This document shows, piece after piece, positions 34,766 to 46,560 of a stretch of 64,000 bases of DNA. Positions within the stretch are counted from its first letter, which is position 1. Every line of letters begins with the position of its first letter. The position numbers and the translations under genes were made by a program. Under the pieces are notes generated by a model. The model did not search any database, had not been told where the DNA came from, and worked only from the letters and a program-made list of their open reading frames with translations. The DNA comes from Tetrastigma voinierianum (lineage: Eukaryota; Streptophyta; Magnoliopsida; Vitales; Vitaceae): NCBI GenBank assembly GCA_016808115.1, contig JAEQBH010004120.1, forward strand, positions 1 through 64,000, in the 5' to 3' direction.

Positions 34766-36035
34766 TCAGTCATGGATATTCCCAATTTCTCCATCTGCTC
34801 CGACCCGATGGCTGGCTTATGCTGGGACTACAAACTGCCGCTGACGGCCAGGGCTGATCATGCTCTGTGCCTGCATATGGCCTCAGATTACGCCTTGATC
34901 TGGCATATAACTGTCACGCCCAGAAGCCCAAGCGGCCATCCATTCCTGCCTTTTTGTTGTTGTTGCAGTTGAAGAGATGTCTTGAGATGATATAATTCGT
35001 CCAAAAGCCCAGTTTCAGCTGCCAAATACGACAGAATAACAACTCAGAGAGAGAGAGGGACTAGAGATGAGAAATTAAAGAGAATATATGGAGAAAATGT
35101 ACCATTTTTTAGACTATACGTTCTTCAGCGTTAATTTCTTTTGAGTCATGAGTTCATTATCCATCAGGCTAGCTTTTTCTTACGCTGGGTGAGTATCATT
35201 TGAGAGTTGTGCTAGTTAATGCCAAATATGCTCATAGATTTTAGAAATTGAAAGAAAATATGTCTGTATAACTATGTTTTAAAACTACACATTGTAATTA
35301 GCACTTAAAACACGAAAATACCATTTTAAAGAAGTTTTGAAAACATTCATATTCTGCTCTGTATATCTGTGTTTTTCTCATAACAAAAAAAAAAATCTAA
35401 AGTTATTTGTGTTTTTCTCTCTATAATAAAAATAAAATGAAACTGAACCAAACTTATTCTATTTATTTTCTTGTATTTCTTGTTTTTCAAAACAAAAAAA
35501 TAATTTTCAAAAACAGTAAACAAATGGTAAACATAACTTATATTCTTTTGTTTTCCATAAATTTTCATTACTTCAAATTCTTTCACCTGGGTTTCCATTT
35601 CATTAATGTGGGCTAATCCTTCTCAGTCTAGATTTCTGAGCAGAAATTCTGTTTGAAAGAAGCCTATCAGCCAACATTACAAGAATCAAGACCAACATAA
35701 TCAAGGTGTTCTTGAAAAAAAAGAAAAGAAAAAGCTGAATTTTGGACAAACCGTCTGAGTCTCCGGTCGTCGGAGTTCAGGTCCGGTTGAGGATCACCGG
35801 TGGCATCTGCAAGCACAGTCACAGTTTCAGTCCTCAAAGAAACTTCAGAACCACCACTGCCTGAGATTAATGGATGATTTTGAGGTTCTGAGATCGATAA
35901 TGGGGAACAATACTATGGCTGAATCCTCTAGAAATGAAGAAGGGAGGCTGATGATGCGCCCTTGACCTTATGGCTGTGGAGGTGGCCGGCGGTGGTGGAA
36001 GTCCGGACCGGTCCTTTTTGTTCATTCCATCCATG
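34766..36035 (-). CDS. bZIP transcription factor gene B, copy 1 (damaged)
   Basis: This gene is paralogous to gene A and is on the minus strand. Exon 1 (about 36,035-35,745) starts MDGMNKKDRSG and reads openly to a stop near 35,870. In another frame it continues PLISGSGGSEVSLRTET and DDRRLRRFVQ, the first half of the basic region. Exon 2 (35,663-35,572) carries SNRISAQKSRLR and, after a frameshift, HINEMETQVKEFE. Exon 3 (about 35,230-35,105) has the zipper extension (LMDNELMTQK). Exon 4 (about 35,024-34,766) is frameshifted relative to the open one of copy 2. The likely product is a nuclear DNA-binding dimer. The damage is concentrated in exons 3 and 4; sequence error remains possible. Confidence 0.6.
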
Positions 36036-36169
36036 GCTTCACCTGAAAAACAACCACAAAACAAATTCTGCTTTTTAACATAAGATAGAGAAAACCTGAG
36101 GGAAAAGAAAAACAAAAGACTATCCAAGTATATTGTGTACTAACCCTACAACATATAGTAATAGTATTT

Positions 36170-36200
36170 TTAAAAGGAAAATTGTATATATAGGAGGAAA
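36170..36200 (-). promoter_or_regulatory. TATA box of bZIP gene B copy 1
   Basis: The minus strand reads CCTCCTATATATACAATTTT (about 36,178-36,197), roughly 150 bases upstream of the first ATG. The B2 copy has CTTCCTATATATG at 56,227-56,240, and gene A has the same CCTATATATA core. Confidence 0.5.
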
Positions 36201-36209
36201 ATCATATTA

Positions 36210-36504
36210 GTAAGAGATTACTAAATATAGGCTTATTTTTCCTTGCACAATAATTAATTTTTTACTCAACGATTTCTAAATAACGCCATAATGTGAGAAA
36301 ACCATTAATATCATAATATGTGACTAATTAAATGCACTAGATGGAGTCAGATTTTGGTTCTGATGTTAATATTAGCCCAAATGAAAAGAGCATGAGACGG
36401 AGGATTATTGTTTAATTTGGATTGTTTTCTTAGGCTCTTGTTTGGAATAGGAGTACTTGAAAAAAATATTATGAAAATAATTTGTGTTTAGCTTCACAAG
36501 TTGA

Positions 36505-36535
<31 letters not shown>

Positions 36536-36843
36536 TAATAAAAAAATTTTTAAAATTTTTCATATTTTTAAATTTTTACTTATATAATAAAGAAAAACAG
36601 AGCAAATGAGTTTAAATAAATATATAGAACTACCAATGGGGAACAACTTTAAAAAAGGCAAGCTCATGTGGGGATAGATAAAATTCTAGTTCTTTGTTCT
36701 CATATATAGAGCACTTATCATGCATAACCTACGTATTGCAAAGGCTTAACGTTTAAAAAAAGCAATGATATAGGAGGGATGGTCCCCGGTTACAGTCTTA
36801 GTGGGGACAATTTACTACATAATAATTAAAGTGTTTAGTTATT

Positions 36844-36903
<60 letters not shown>

Positions 36904-38055
36904 TTAGGAAATACATTATCTTCAATTAATAAAAAATACACTTTTTGAGGAGATAAAACTTCTCATTCAAAATAACCGTAGCCCTCCTACATAAAAGTGA
37001 AGCTCCGAAGTCATTCAAAAGGAATGTTGCCCTACCTATCTTCATCGTCATTTGCTTGTAGAGAAGAAGTATATATGTTTTGTAGAAACCCTAAACATCC
37101 CTTATTACAATTGAAATAAAATTTTGATTATTTTCAAGATTTAATTTCCAAAGTTTTATTGCTTATAGAATAATATTTTCTATTTACAAGTAATTAAATT
37201 AAAATTATGTTAATTTTTTTTTCTTTGATACTGGGGAGGGGGGAATACCCTGGTTACAGACTGCTAGCAATCCTTCTAGGCCAAAGATGGCCACTCATGT
37301 CTTTCTCCAGCGCTAATTTTATTACTATTAAATTGGGGGAATTGGAATGATAATGTATTTCATATTAAAATTATAATTTATTTAGAAATAAATTTAATAA
37401 AATAAATTGCTATATAATTGCTAATTTTGGAAAAGAAATTTGCAACAGATCAGACAAATTTATAAACTTTAAAAAATAATCACCCTTAAAATGTTTCTTC
37501 AAAAGGTATTGTATGTAATTCAATAAACCTTTTCAAAAATTTTAATGTGATGGGGCAAAGATTAAGAATGGGATGCTATACATTAAAAATTTTAATGAAT
37601 TTTTATTTTTTTTTCCATTTATTTAAAACTAAACTCACATGGGAGAGGGGTTTAATGAAATTTTATTTTATTTATTTATTTTAAACTAAAATCACATAGG
37701 AATTGAAAGGGAAGAGGGGAATCATCATTTTCCTTACTAGCCTTGGGTGGGTCCCATGGGTTAACTCATAAAAGAATAGTTTAGGGTTTAACTAAGTGTT
37801 ACTAAAAATTGCATGTTTTTATTAATTTCATGGAAATAGTGCATTTCATGTGATATGTGATACTTGGGTTATATTTTCCTTCTTATTGGTCCAATAGTGC
37901 ACCTCTACATAATTCTCTTTATTTTCTTCCAAAATTTCATTCATTCTAATTTTTCTCTCTATTTTCTTTCCATAGTACTTTTAGAGTTTCAAATAAAAAC
38001 TTAGTAAATTAAACTTAGTCAAGTAAGGCAATTGTGTATATTGAGATATTCAATT
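36210..38055. other. Non-coding AT-rich stretch of segment B1
   Basis: No gene is seen. It holds (AT)n tracts at 36,507-36,532 and 36,849-36,898 and long A/T runs. A shared landmark is ataccctggttacagactgct (37,245), which also occurs at 57,288. The matching region in B2 is 56,250-58,260. Confidence 0.6.
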
Positions 38056-38059
38056 TTAT

Positions 38060-38192
38060 AAGATGAAGCTAAACGCCTACAAGCTTAGTTCAATCAAGCT
38101 GTAGTCATTCACGTTAAAAATGGTTAGACCTAGGTAGAGGAGTGGTTCGAGTTTCAATTAATGGAGACAATTTACTACATTGTAGTAAATCC
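38060..38192 (+). repeat. SINE-like unit, diverged (B1)
   Basis: It has ggttagacctaggtagagg and ggttcgagttt ending in acaatttactaca, a layout parallel to the SINE-like unit of segment A. The B-box-like ggttcga is intact but the A box is poor. The B2 copy is at 58,262-58,372. Confidence 0.3.
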
Positions 38193-38865
38193 GCTTTTAA
38201 GCCAAAAATATGTTCATCTTCTTGGATCAACCCTCACTCTTTTCTCTCTCCTCCTTCCTCTACTCCAACTTCGTTGGAGCTAGAGCAATAATGTAATTCT
38301 TGCACTAAAGTAACACCTTTAAAATTATTATAAATAAATATATTTATAAGAAATAAATTTTTTGTTTTTCATTTGATAGATTTAAAAAATTAAAATAAAA
38401 TTTTAATAATGTTTTCCTTATTTTTTATTTTATTACACAAATATTAGTAAAATATTAGAATTTAATTATTTGCCAGATACATAATTTATTACAATATTAA
38501 TAATATAATAAATAAATAAATTCTAATATTTTACTAATATTGCATGCATAATTTATTTTCTTTTAAATTTATAATTTTGATATTTTTAAAAATTTTATAG
38601 ACTATTAAACATAATTTAAAAATAAAAATAAATGTATCATTATTTTTAAATATAAATAAATTATTTGTTATTTAAATTTTTTTTATTACCATTTTGTTTT
38701 AATTTTTAAAATCTACTAAATGAAAATTTAAAATTCATTTCTTAGTTTTTAAATAAATTTAGATATTTATAATAAGTTTTATTTACAAATATTTTTTATA
38801 ATAATTTAAAGGTTTTTTTTTTTTTTTTTACATTAGTGCAAGGTGTTACATTAGTGCTTTTAAGG
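38193..38865. mobile_element. Fold-back element, copy 2 (right arm truncated)
   Basis: The left arm starts cttttaagccaaaaatatg and includes gcactaaagtaacaccttt (38,305). The inverted counterpart aaagg...acattagtgcaaggtgttac ends near 38,860. Compared with copy 3 (58,381-59,283), the outer 200 bases or more of the right arm and the first 90 bases or so of segment A are missing exactly at the B1/A2 junction. The sequence is extremely AT-rich with no coding capacity. Confidence 0.75.
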
Positions 38866-39474
38866 GTTCAAAGTGTGCATAGATGCCTTTATGTTTCAAA
38901 AAAACATGACATATATTATTAGTATTATGATAGTTATCAACAACAATTAAAAATAAATAAATAGAGAAAATTATCTTGATTTATAATTTTATACGTTCAT
39001 ATTGTAAATTCAATGCTTGGAAAGAGGAACTAAGGACCATATATTCACTAGCAGAGCCAGAAAATAAAATGAGGTGGGCATAGCCTTTGATAGGGGCGCA
39101 TAATAGTAACTCTCTTAACTATTTTTTGTTTTCTCTAGAAAGCTTTTCTTTAATAATGATTAGAATCCTTTTCCAAAAAAAAAAAAAGAACTATGGTCAT
39201 GAAAGCACTCTAAATAGTGCAGATTTATAGAAAACAAACTCTAATTCTATAACCGATTATTATGATATTTATATAGGGGCAATAGAAAGATTGCAATAGA
39301 AAGGATTCAAATGAAAATTTTTTGGATTAATAAGAGAAAAAATAGAAACAGTGAATTCTTCAACAATGTTACATATCTTGAAATTGGACAACACATAAAA
39401 TAACAATATTTTTCTTTAAACTGAAATTGGTCTAACAATGTAAGAGCATCACCAATAATATCGAAGGCAACATA

Positions 39475-39710
39475 TCAAGGCCTCCACTCGCCGCTTAGCC
39501 CGCCACTCGCCGCCTCGCGCCCCTCGCCTACCCCGCCCGCTGCGCCCGCCTGAAGATAAAGCCCGCTGTGGGCCACCGCGGTACCCTTAAAAATTAAATT
39601 CCGGCCCGACCCGGCCCGTTGACTGTTCACGCTTATAGTTCAACCGGTCAAGCAGCCCACTCGATCGGCCACCGCTCGGCCCAAATTTCGCTATAATCCC
39701 TTGGCCGCCA
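39475..39710. other. GC-rich insertion specific to A2
   Basis: About 235 bases of very GC-rich sequence (ccactcgccgc twice, ggcccgacccggcccgtt, gatcggccaccgctcggccc) interrupt segment A. Copies 1 (685-715) and 3 (60,020-60,050) run straight through. No long open frame, terminal repeat or target duplication is evident. Origin unknown: a small transposon, or an assembly artefact. Confidence 0.6.
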
Positions 39711-40764
39711 CTTCCCTTCGGCAAATCTCTAACGTAGGTTTAATTATCCCACTTGTAAATACTATCTCTTTGTATAATTATATGGATAAATAATATGCTC
39801 CACAAATGTTAATGGCATATATGATATTTGAAGCAGAGAAACCAAATAATTGGTTCCCTTCTTATAATTAAATTCACAAGAATAATCTTCAAAAGAAAGG
39901 GCCACAAGACACTGCTTTTATATGTGGCTAAGAGGCCAACTGTTATAAAGGATGGTAAGAGATATACATGCTAGTCCATTACCCAATTGCACGTATTCTT
40001 TACCTATTTTTATTTTTTTCGATTAATTATCTAATTCTTTTCATGTTCATATTTCTTTCAATAATATGTTGCCTCCTTTTCTTTTCTTATTTATTTTTTT
40101 TTTATATTTTCAAATTCAGACGTTACACCTTCATTTCCTGATATTAGAGTTTTATTATTTTTATTTTACTCATAGTAAAGAAAATTATCTGGCAGACGCA
40201 TACCCAATATATATCTGAAACACAGTTCGAATTTAAAATAAAGCCACAAAACGACAAACAACAAAAACAAGGAGTAAAAAGTGCCAACATAAACTTCTGT
40301 GAAACAGTAAACCAAGCAAGAACAACAACAGGAATGAGGGATTAAGTCATCTAATTGTAAAAGTAGAAGCCACAAATAATATGGAATGATAAAAAGATCA
40401 AGAGTGTTTTCCATCAGACTCTTCAAAAAAGTTCTTCAATATGCACAAAAGTTGCTCAAGTGTGCACCGATGGATTTATATTTCAAAAAACATGACATAT
40501 ATTATTAGCATTATGCTAGCTTATCAAATAAAACAATTCAAAAAAAAATTAAATATTGAAATTATCTTGATTTATACATTCATATTAAATTGATGCTTGA
40601 AAAAAGAGGAACTAAGGACCATATATTCACCGGCACAAACAAAAAATAAAATGAGGGGGGCATAACCTTTTTTAGGGACAGGTCACATGTTCGAATTTTA
40701 ATAAAGAAATTTTTAGTTCAAAGACATCAAATAATGCAAGATTTGTGAATCTAACCACCCACTC

Positions 40765-40890
40765 TATGTCCACAAGCCTAACTCAATTGGTTAGAGCGTC
40801 AAAGTTAAAATGGTTGAACATATGGAGGGGGTTCAAGCCTCAGTGAAAGTAGTTTACTACGTTATATTAAAAAGTTATTATCTTTAAAAT
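40765..40890 (+). repeat. SINE-like unit (A2)
   Basis: Best preserved copy: an A-box-like ctaactcaattggttagagc and, about 45 bases downstream, a B box ggttcaagcct that fits GGTTCRANNC. It ends in agtttactacgttatatt. See the copy at 1,750. Confidence 0.45.
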
Positions 40891-41998
40891 AAACCACATA
40901 TCCCTTGTTTTTTCTTGAAAAGTAATATTTTTTTGGGCAAAAAGACTTCTTTTCATTTTATATATTTACATTATCTCTTAAAAAACGACTTAGTTTTCTG
41001 AAAATATAAGGTTTTTTTGTTAAAATCATGCTAAAATTGATAACGCTAAATCTTCTTCCAAAATTTGGTTTTCAAAGATCTAGCTTAATCAAATCACCCT
41101 TTAATAAAAGCATATTTAATTCAAACCATAACGAAACAACATAGAAAATGTCTATAAACTATTGTTGTACCTAAGGTTGATATGTTGTCTATACTGAAGC
41201 ATTAATGATTAAAATGGCCACCTCATGAAAGCACTTCAATACTGCAGATTTACAGAAACAATGTCTAATTCTTTACCGGATTTTTTGAGATATTTATATT
41301 GGGGCAGTAGAAAAAGATCCAATTGAAATTTTTTTTTTTTATTGCAAGAAAAATAGAAAACAGTGAATTATATGGATAAATAATATGATCCACATATTAT
41401 TTTATTAAATTGGTTCCCTTTAAAATTAAATTTACAAAACTAATCTTTCTAAAATAAGGGCCAAGACACCGGGCTTTATATAACAAGAGGCCAACCGTTA
41501 TAAAGGACGGTAAGATATATACATGCTCACATTCCATTACCCAAATGTGCACAACCTTACCTATTTTATTTATTGATTAATCATCTATTTTTCATGTTCA
41601 CATTTCTTTCAATAATTTGTTGTCTCTTTTTTTTTTCTATTTTTCTTTTTAAATTCAGATGTTACAACTACTTTTCCGATATTAGAGGTTTTTTTTTTTA
41701 TCAACTCGTAGTAAAGAAAATTATCTGGCAGACGCCACTCAATATCTGAAACAGTTCGAATTTCAAAGAAAGCCACAACAACAACAACAGAAAGCAAGGA
41801 GAAAAAAAAGCTAACACCAACCCTAGAAAAAAACCAAACAAGAACTACAACAGCTAGGAATGAAGGGTGAAAATGCAATCTTCAGCTAAGCCAACAAACT
41901 TTTGCTAGAGCTTTGATTATGTTCGTTCAAGGAAATGAAACTACCATTTTCTGTTGCGAAGCAGCTAGCTAGCCTTTAATTGTAATTCCCAAAGCCCT

Positions 41999-43119
41999 TC
42001 AATTCCTACAAGTTGAAATGCCCAGCCATCTCCTCAGTGACAGGAAATGAACAGGAACTGGAACTAGAACTGACATTCCAAAATTCTGAGAAGGGCAACC
42101 CAGATGGCTCATGTCTTGATTCGTCGTATAATTCATTGGTTCAGACGGGCTGGGAGACATCCATGTCTGGTCTGGCAGCTGTTGTAATAGAAACCCATTC
42201 TGAAGCTTAGTTATTTCCCCGTTGTAAACATTAGCTTCTTCTGCCAGAGATGAGCGTTACTGTCAGGAGAGAGGAAAAATAGGGAGTCCATGGATAGATG
42301 GAGAGCGAGAAAAAACTTATAGCAGCTATACATATTACATACCATTTTTGAGGTTCAGTTGTTCTTCAACCATATGTTCTTTGTTTCGCTAACAATTATT
42401 CTCCATTAGTAGCAGCCTTTTCCTCTCTTGGCACACTATCACTTCAGTTGAGAATGTTGCTATCATGGCCTGAATATACAAATGTTATTAATAAAAATAA
42501 CAGAGACAGAGAGAGAAGTTGAATGACCGAGAATTCTGGGACTACTCTCAAGTTCTTTCACTTGGTTCCTCCAGTTCATTGGATGTAGTTAGCCTTTCTC
42601 AGTTCAGATTTCTGAGCAGAAACTCGGTTTGAAAGAAGCCTGTGTGAGCCAACAGATCACGATTGGAACATTTAATTAGAGTTCTCCTATCATTGAAAAG
42701 AATAACAAAATAATTGATATATCATTTGAAAATAAAAAGAGATGAAAGCATACTGTCTAATCTCCTGTCATCCATGCCAAGGTGTGGTTTTCTACCCTGA
42801 CCCACTCACTGTCATAGATTCAGTTCCAGAGGAGACTCCAGAAGAACCCTAACAGTAGTACCAGTGGCGGAGACTACAAGATCAGTTAAGATTGGATTAT
42901 TTTCAGGTGTTGATACTGGATCGTGGGATTGATTATGGGGCATAATCCTTCTGGAAATGGCCTGATCATGCCATCTCCCTAACATTGGCCATCATCAACT
43001 GGGTTGCCTCTGCTGAGATGGTATAGGAGGTACAAGGGCTGAAGGAGCTCTGAGACCGAGGAGGCGGTGGAAGTGGCAGCGTGTGGGCTACCAACACGAT
43101 TCTTTCTGATCATGTCTTC
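41999..43119 (-). CDS. bZIP transcription factor gene A, copy 2 (damaged)
   Basis: Same four-exon structure as copy 1. Exon 4 (42,240-41,999) is fully open here: with the split Glu codon it reads ANVYNGEITKLQNGFLLQQL and ends in TGA, giving a short C-terminal tail. Exon 3 (42,469-42,341) opens with FSTEVIVCQERKRLLLMENN but then frameshifts. Exon 2 (42,639-42,547) has the intact Asn-Arg of the basic region (SNRVSAQKSELRK), so the stop of copy 1 is absent, but an Arg is Glu and a frameshift follows. In exon 1 the first ATG of copy 1 reads GTG; the next ATG (43,113) gives MIRKNRVGSP. Intact exons complement those damaged in copy 1, so one functional ancestral gene is likely. Confidence 0.62.
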
Positions 43120-43269
43120 CACAGGCGTCTGCAAACAACTGGGCAACTGGGCTATATTGGGTAGAAAATACAGAAACAGAAACAAAGAAAAAAAAAGAAA
43201 ATAGAAAAAGACCAACTCTCTATTAACCCTAAGAAGATGTGATAATGTTATGGGGATATAGAACCTGCC

Positions 43270-43316
43270 TTCCCTATATGTATATATAGGCAAGAAAAGG
43301 AGTTCAGACGCGTCAC
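43270..43316 (-). promoter_or_regulatory. Core promoter of bZIP gene A copy 2
   Basis: The TATA box (CCTATATATACATATAGG) and the upstream palindrome GACGCGTC in GTGACGCGTC (43,307-43,316) are preserved as in copy 1, at the same relative distance, despite indels around them. Confidence 0.5.
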
Positions 43317-44039
43317 CAAGCATAACTGTACTGTGATTCCAGTCTGCAATTTGAAGAACGGTCAGAAACTTCCGAACCATTTTTGACTCAAATGCCCTGG
43401 TGGGCCAGATTTCTAGGTCTGGATAACGTTATTATCCCTTAAGCAATGAGAATAGCATTAAAATGGAAAATAGTATTGTTAAGCTGGGACTACTTTGTCA
43501 GTAACGTTAAGTTTAGCAGGGTACCTGTACTGAAAAATGATCCAACCCAGTTGTTTATTGCTTTTTCCATTTGCAAATTACTGCTGTACCACTGATACAT
43601 ATTCCCAGCTAGCAAAGCCCTATATGTCACAGCCAAATTAATCTTTTGGTCCCTTGTGGTTTTCTTTTTGGAGTCTTCTTTAATGAACTGTCTTATGTTT
43701 GAAATTTGAAAGCTACCATGTTGAATGACTGAGGATAAAACCTTTCATCTTCAAATGACCAGGCTTAATATGCCATGATCATTGTCAGTACTTTACAGAC
43801 CATGAGTAGGAAAAAACTTTCCCACAAGACATATAGACTATTAGAATGTGTGTAAAGATATGATTACAAGCATATAATCGACCTTTAGGCTGCATTCCTT
43901 CTTTCATTTGATCCAGTGGGATAGAAGCTCTCAGAAGTTAAAAAATGCTTGAAACGATTACTATTTTATCATAGAAGGTAACATTCTAGCTATCTTTTGT
44001 TTAATGTTGGACATATATTATTAATATTATTGTTATTAA

Positions 44040-46000
44040 TTTTTTTTTGAGAAATCTAACAAACTCTATTAAACAAAGAACCACAATAATCTTCAAAACT
44101 AATTTTTATAATATCTTTAAGAAAGTTTACCAAACATTTGAATTAATATATTACTAATGCCTTCTTAGCCAAACATCTGCTACTCTTATTTGGTTTCCTT
44201 TCTATAAATTATGACTTATTTATGAATGCTTAAAACTCCAGATAGTATCCAAATATCTTCCATTAATAAAACAATTGAACTAAGTAAATTACTTTTTTTT
44301 TTTTGTTATAGCAGTCTATAATAACTTTGGAGTCTCCTATCTCTAAGTCTAAAACACCATTGTTTTTTGGAGATCAAACACCATCTCTTGAAGCCATACA
44401 CTCTACTATAATTATTAAAGCATTGACTAAAGGCCTGTTAGCAGCCATTTTGAAAGTTCCATTAGAATCTAAAGCACTTCCTCTATTTGTACCTGAACCA
44501 TCAAATTTAACTTGAATCTTCCATTAATAGGTGAATCAACTTAATCCATTTTTCAACCATAGAGGGACAATGTGTCCTTCGTTATAAATAAGATTAGTCA
44601 AAATACTAAGGAAGATTTGAAAATTAAGGTAGCTTTCAATGATGAGAAATGGGCTGGGCTTAATTTTCTTAAACAAAACTTGATTCCTAAGGAGTCTAAA
44701 TATTCCATAAGATAATGGCAATTTTCCATTACCTTGAAAAATTGACAGTTAGTTTTATAATTTTTATAAATAATTGCAAGCCATGTCCAAGAAATTACCT
44801 TCATAAAGAGGAGTAGGACAATTATACTTAATGCAATCCCAAATTCCTTGAGCAAAGTGGGCAATGCTTGAAATATGGTTAGTATTTTCATTGTTCTGAT
44901 TACACAATCAACATTTATTTGTAATTTCTAATCTTCTATCAAGTAGAAACTCACAAGTGGGGGAATAGCTTCTTCAAGACCAACTATAGGAAAATTTTAT
45001 TTTCTGCATTAAATTTATTTTTGTGTCCAAATTTAGAACTTATTCCTAGGATGCACTAAAGGCTTTTATCATAACTTATGTTGCTGATTTTGGTGGTAAC
45101 ATCTTCCTCATCATGGAAAACCTCTATAGAATCCCTATATCTTCCATCGGGGCAGAAGGAATTGAATTGATTTAATATCTAATAACACATTTGAAGGAAG
45201 AAGATATGAAACATGAATATTCCACTCTACTTTCTCATTATTTATAAAGTCATGTACTTTGTTGTCCCACTGATGTACTACAATTTATTTTCTTTCACTA
45301 ATGAAACAAGAGGTATCATATAAACCCAATAATCAAGCTTTTTAGAATTAGACTTTTCTACCATCTCATATACACAATTTTAGGCCACCTGTATTTTCTA
45401 TGATTAATAATTCCCTTTCCACACCATGAAGTCACCTTCCTTTTTAGGTCCTAAAAAGTTGTTACCTTTTTACATATTTATCTCTCATAATCCTACTCAA
45501 AACTATCACTATCCGTAAGTGATCATCCTAGTTTAGCAATGTTTTATTAACATCCTCATTTTCTCTAATTCCTAGGCCTCCTTTAGATTTAGGCCTACAA
45601 ACATTATTCCAAGCTTAATTAATTCATGAAATTCTATCTCAATCTTCATTATTTCTTTTATAAGCTTAAAGCGCTTCATTACATGTAAAGGTGAGTCACA
45701 AATTAGCTTCCTCTTATTAGGAGTTATTTTTACCAACTTGAAAGGAATGTGGCTTTCCATGAAGCCAACTTTGGGACTTAAGGATCACTTTACAAAATGT
45801 GCCTAAGGATTTAAGTCTTCCTGAATTATTGTGCAACCAAGACATCATACGCCATTGGAACGGTGGGATGTTTAATGCTCTAAATTCTTTTGTAGCTCCC
45901 ACATATTATTTGAAAATTGAATCGAAGACTCATGGAAGTTTACAAGTTGTTCCTGACATGGCATAAAATTTGTGCAAAATTCTACTAATATTAGGAACAA
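44040..46000 (-). mobile_element. LINE retrotransposon, 3' part (copy in A2)
   Basis: A non-LTR element on the minus strand. From its 5' side the readable blocks are NNVCRPKSKGGLGIRE at about 45,540-45,600 (the conserved block after the RT domain), WKIAIILWNI and RNQVLFKK at about 44,690-44,730, and a terminal RNase H (RVT_3-type) with VKFDGSG near 44,510, ECMASRDG near 44,400 and DLEIGDSKVIIDCYN near 44,320. A T-run at 44,040-44,048 is the remnant of its poly(A) tail. The 5' part is missing and the frames are broken. Confidence 0.8.
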
Positions 46001-46002
46001 GT

Positions 46003-46560
46003 TGTGACGCCCCAAAAACTCGGGGGTCCTGTTGACCAACTGCCAACCCACGGAAATACTACCTTAGGTAATCGTATACTCAAGCTTTGATACCAAACTT
46101 ATATCAAATATTGTGGATACCGAGTGACTCGATACCACCTTTATACGTCCCATTTACCGTAGATCCATTCATCCGCTATTTAAGTTAAAAATATGCTAAT
46201 ATTACATTTAAACAGTCCGTATGAGTTCGATAATGACCATCGTACTACATTACATAACGGAATTAGATTGTTCCACAATTTTACAAAAAGGATTTATCAA
46301 GGCCACATGTTGGCCTTCTTCACAATTGCGGCCTCGAATGAGCGTCGTCCACTGGTGTACATCTTACACCTGAAATGTTTTCCCATAAAGGGTGAGCCAC
46401 GCCTAGTAGAGAATATTTTCTATATGGGCCATTCCCCACCCATGCATATGTAATGGTCATGTTCCACACATTCACATTCACATTCAAGTAAAAGCTCATG
46501 CAATTTCTACTATGGAATCCCCATGTCATGCAATGAAATGACATGAGACTCAATCATGCA
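46003..46560 (+). mobile_element. Gypsy-type LTR, partial (A2)
   Basis: It starts tgtgacgccccaaaaactcg directly after the LINE sequence. The first 410 bases are shared with segment A1. After 46,415 the sequence continues differently from A1, so either this copy is longer or A1 was truncated by rearrangement. The right end is not determined and may lie as far as about 47,050. Confidence 0.45.

Larger units (their letters stand above)
38866..46415. repeat. Segment A, copy 2
   Basis: Collinear with 1-7,545, starting at gttcaaagtgtgcatagatg (equivalent to about position 99 of copy 1). It contains gene A copy 2, the SINE-like unit, the LINE and the LTR start. Copy-specific changes are the GC-rich insert near 39,475-39,710 and a deletion of about 120 bases near 41,365 relative to copy 1. 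Bases 38,866-41,990 otherwise contain no gene. Confidence 0.85.

Noticed and set aside
42013..42210. 65-residue plus-strand open frame
   Set aside because: It lies antisense to exon 4 of bZIP gene A copy 2, which has splice and paralogue support on the minus strand. The plus frame is not kept in copy 1.
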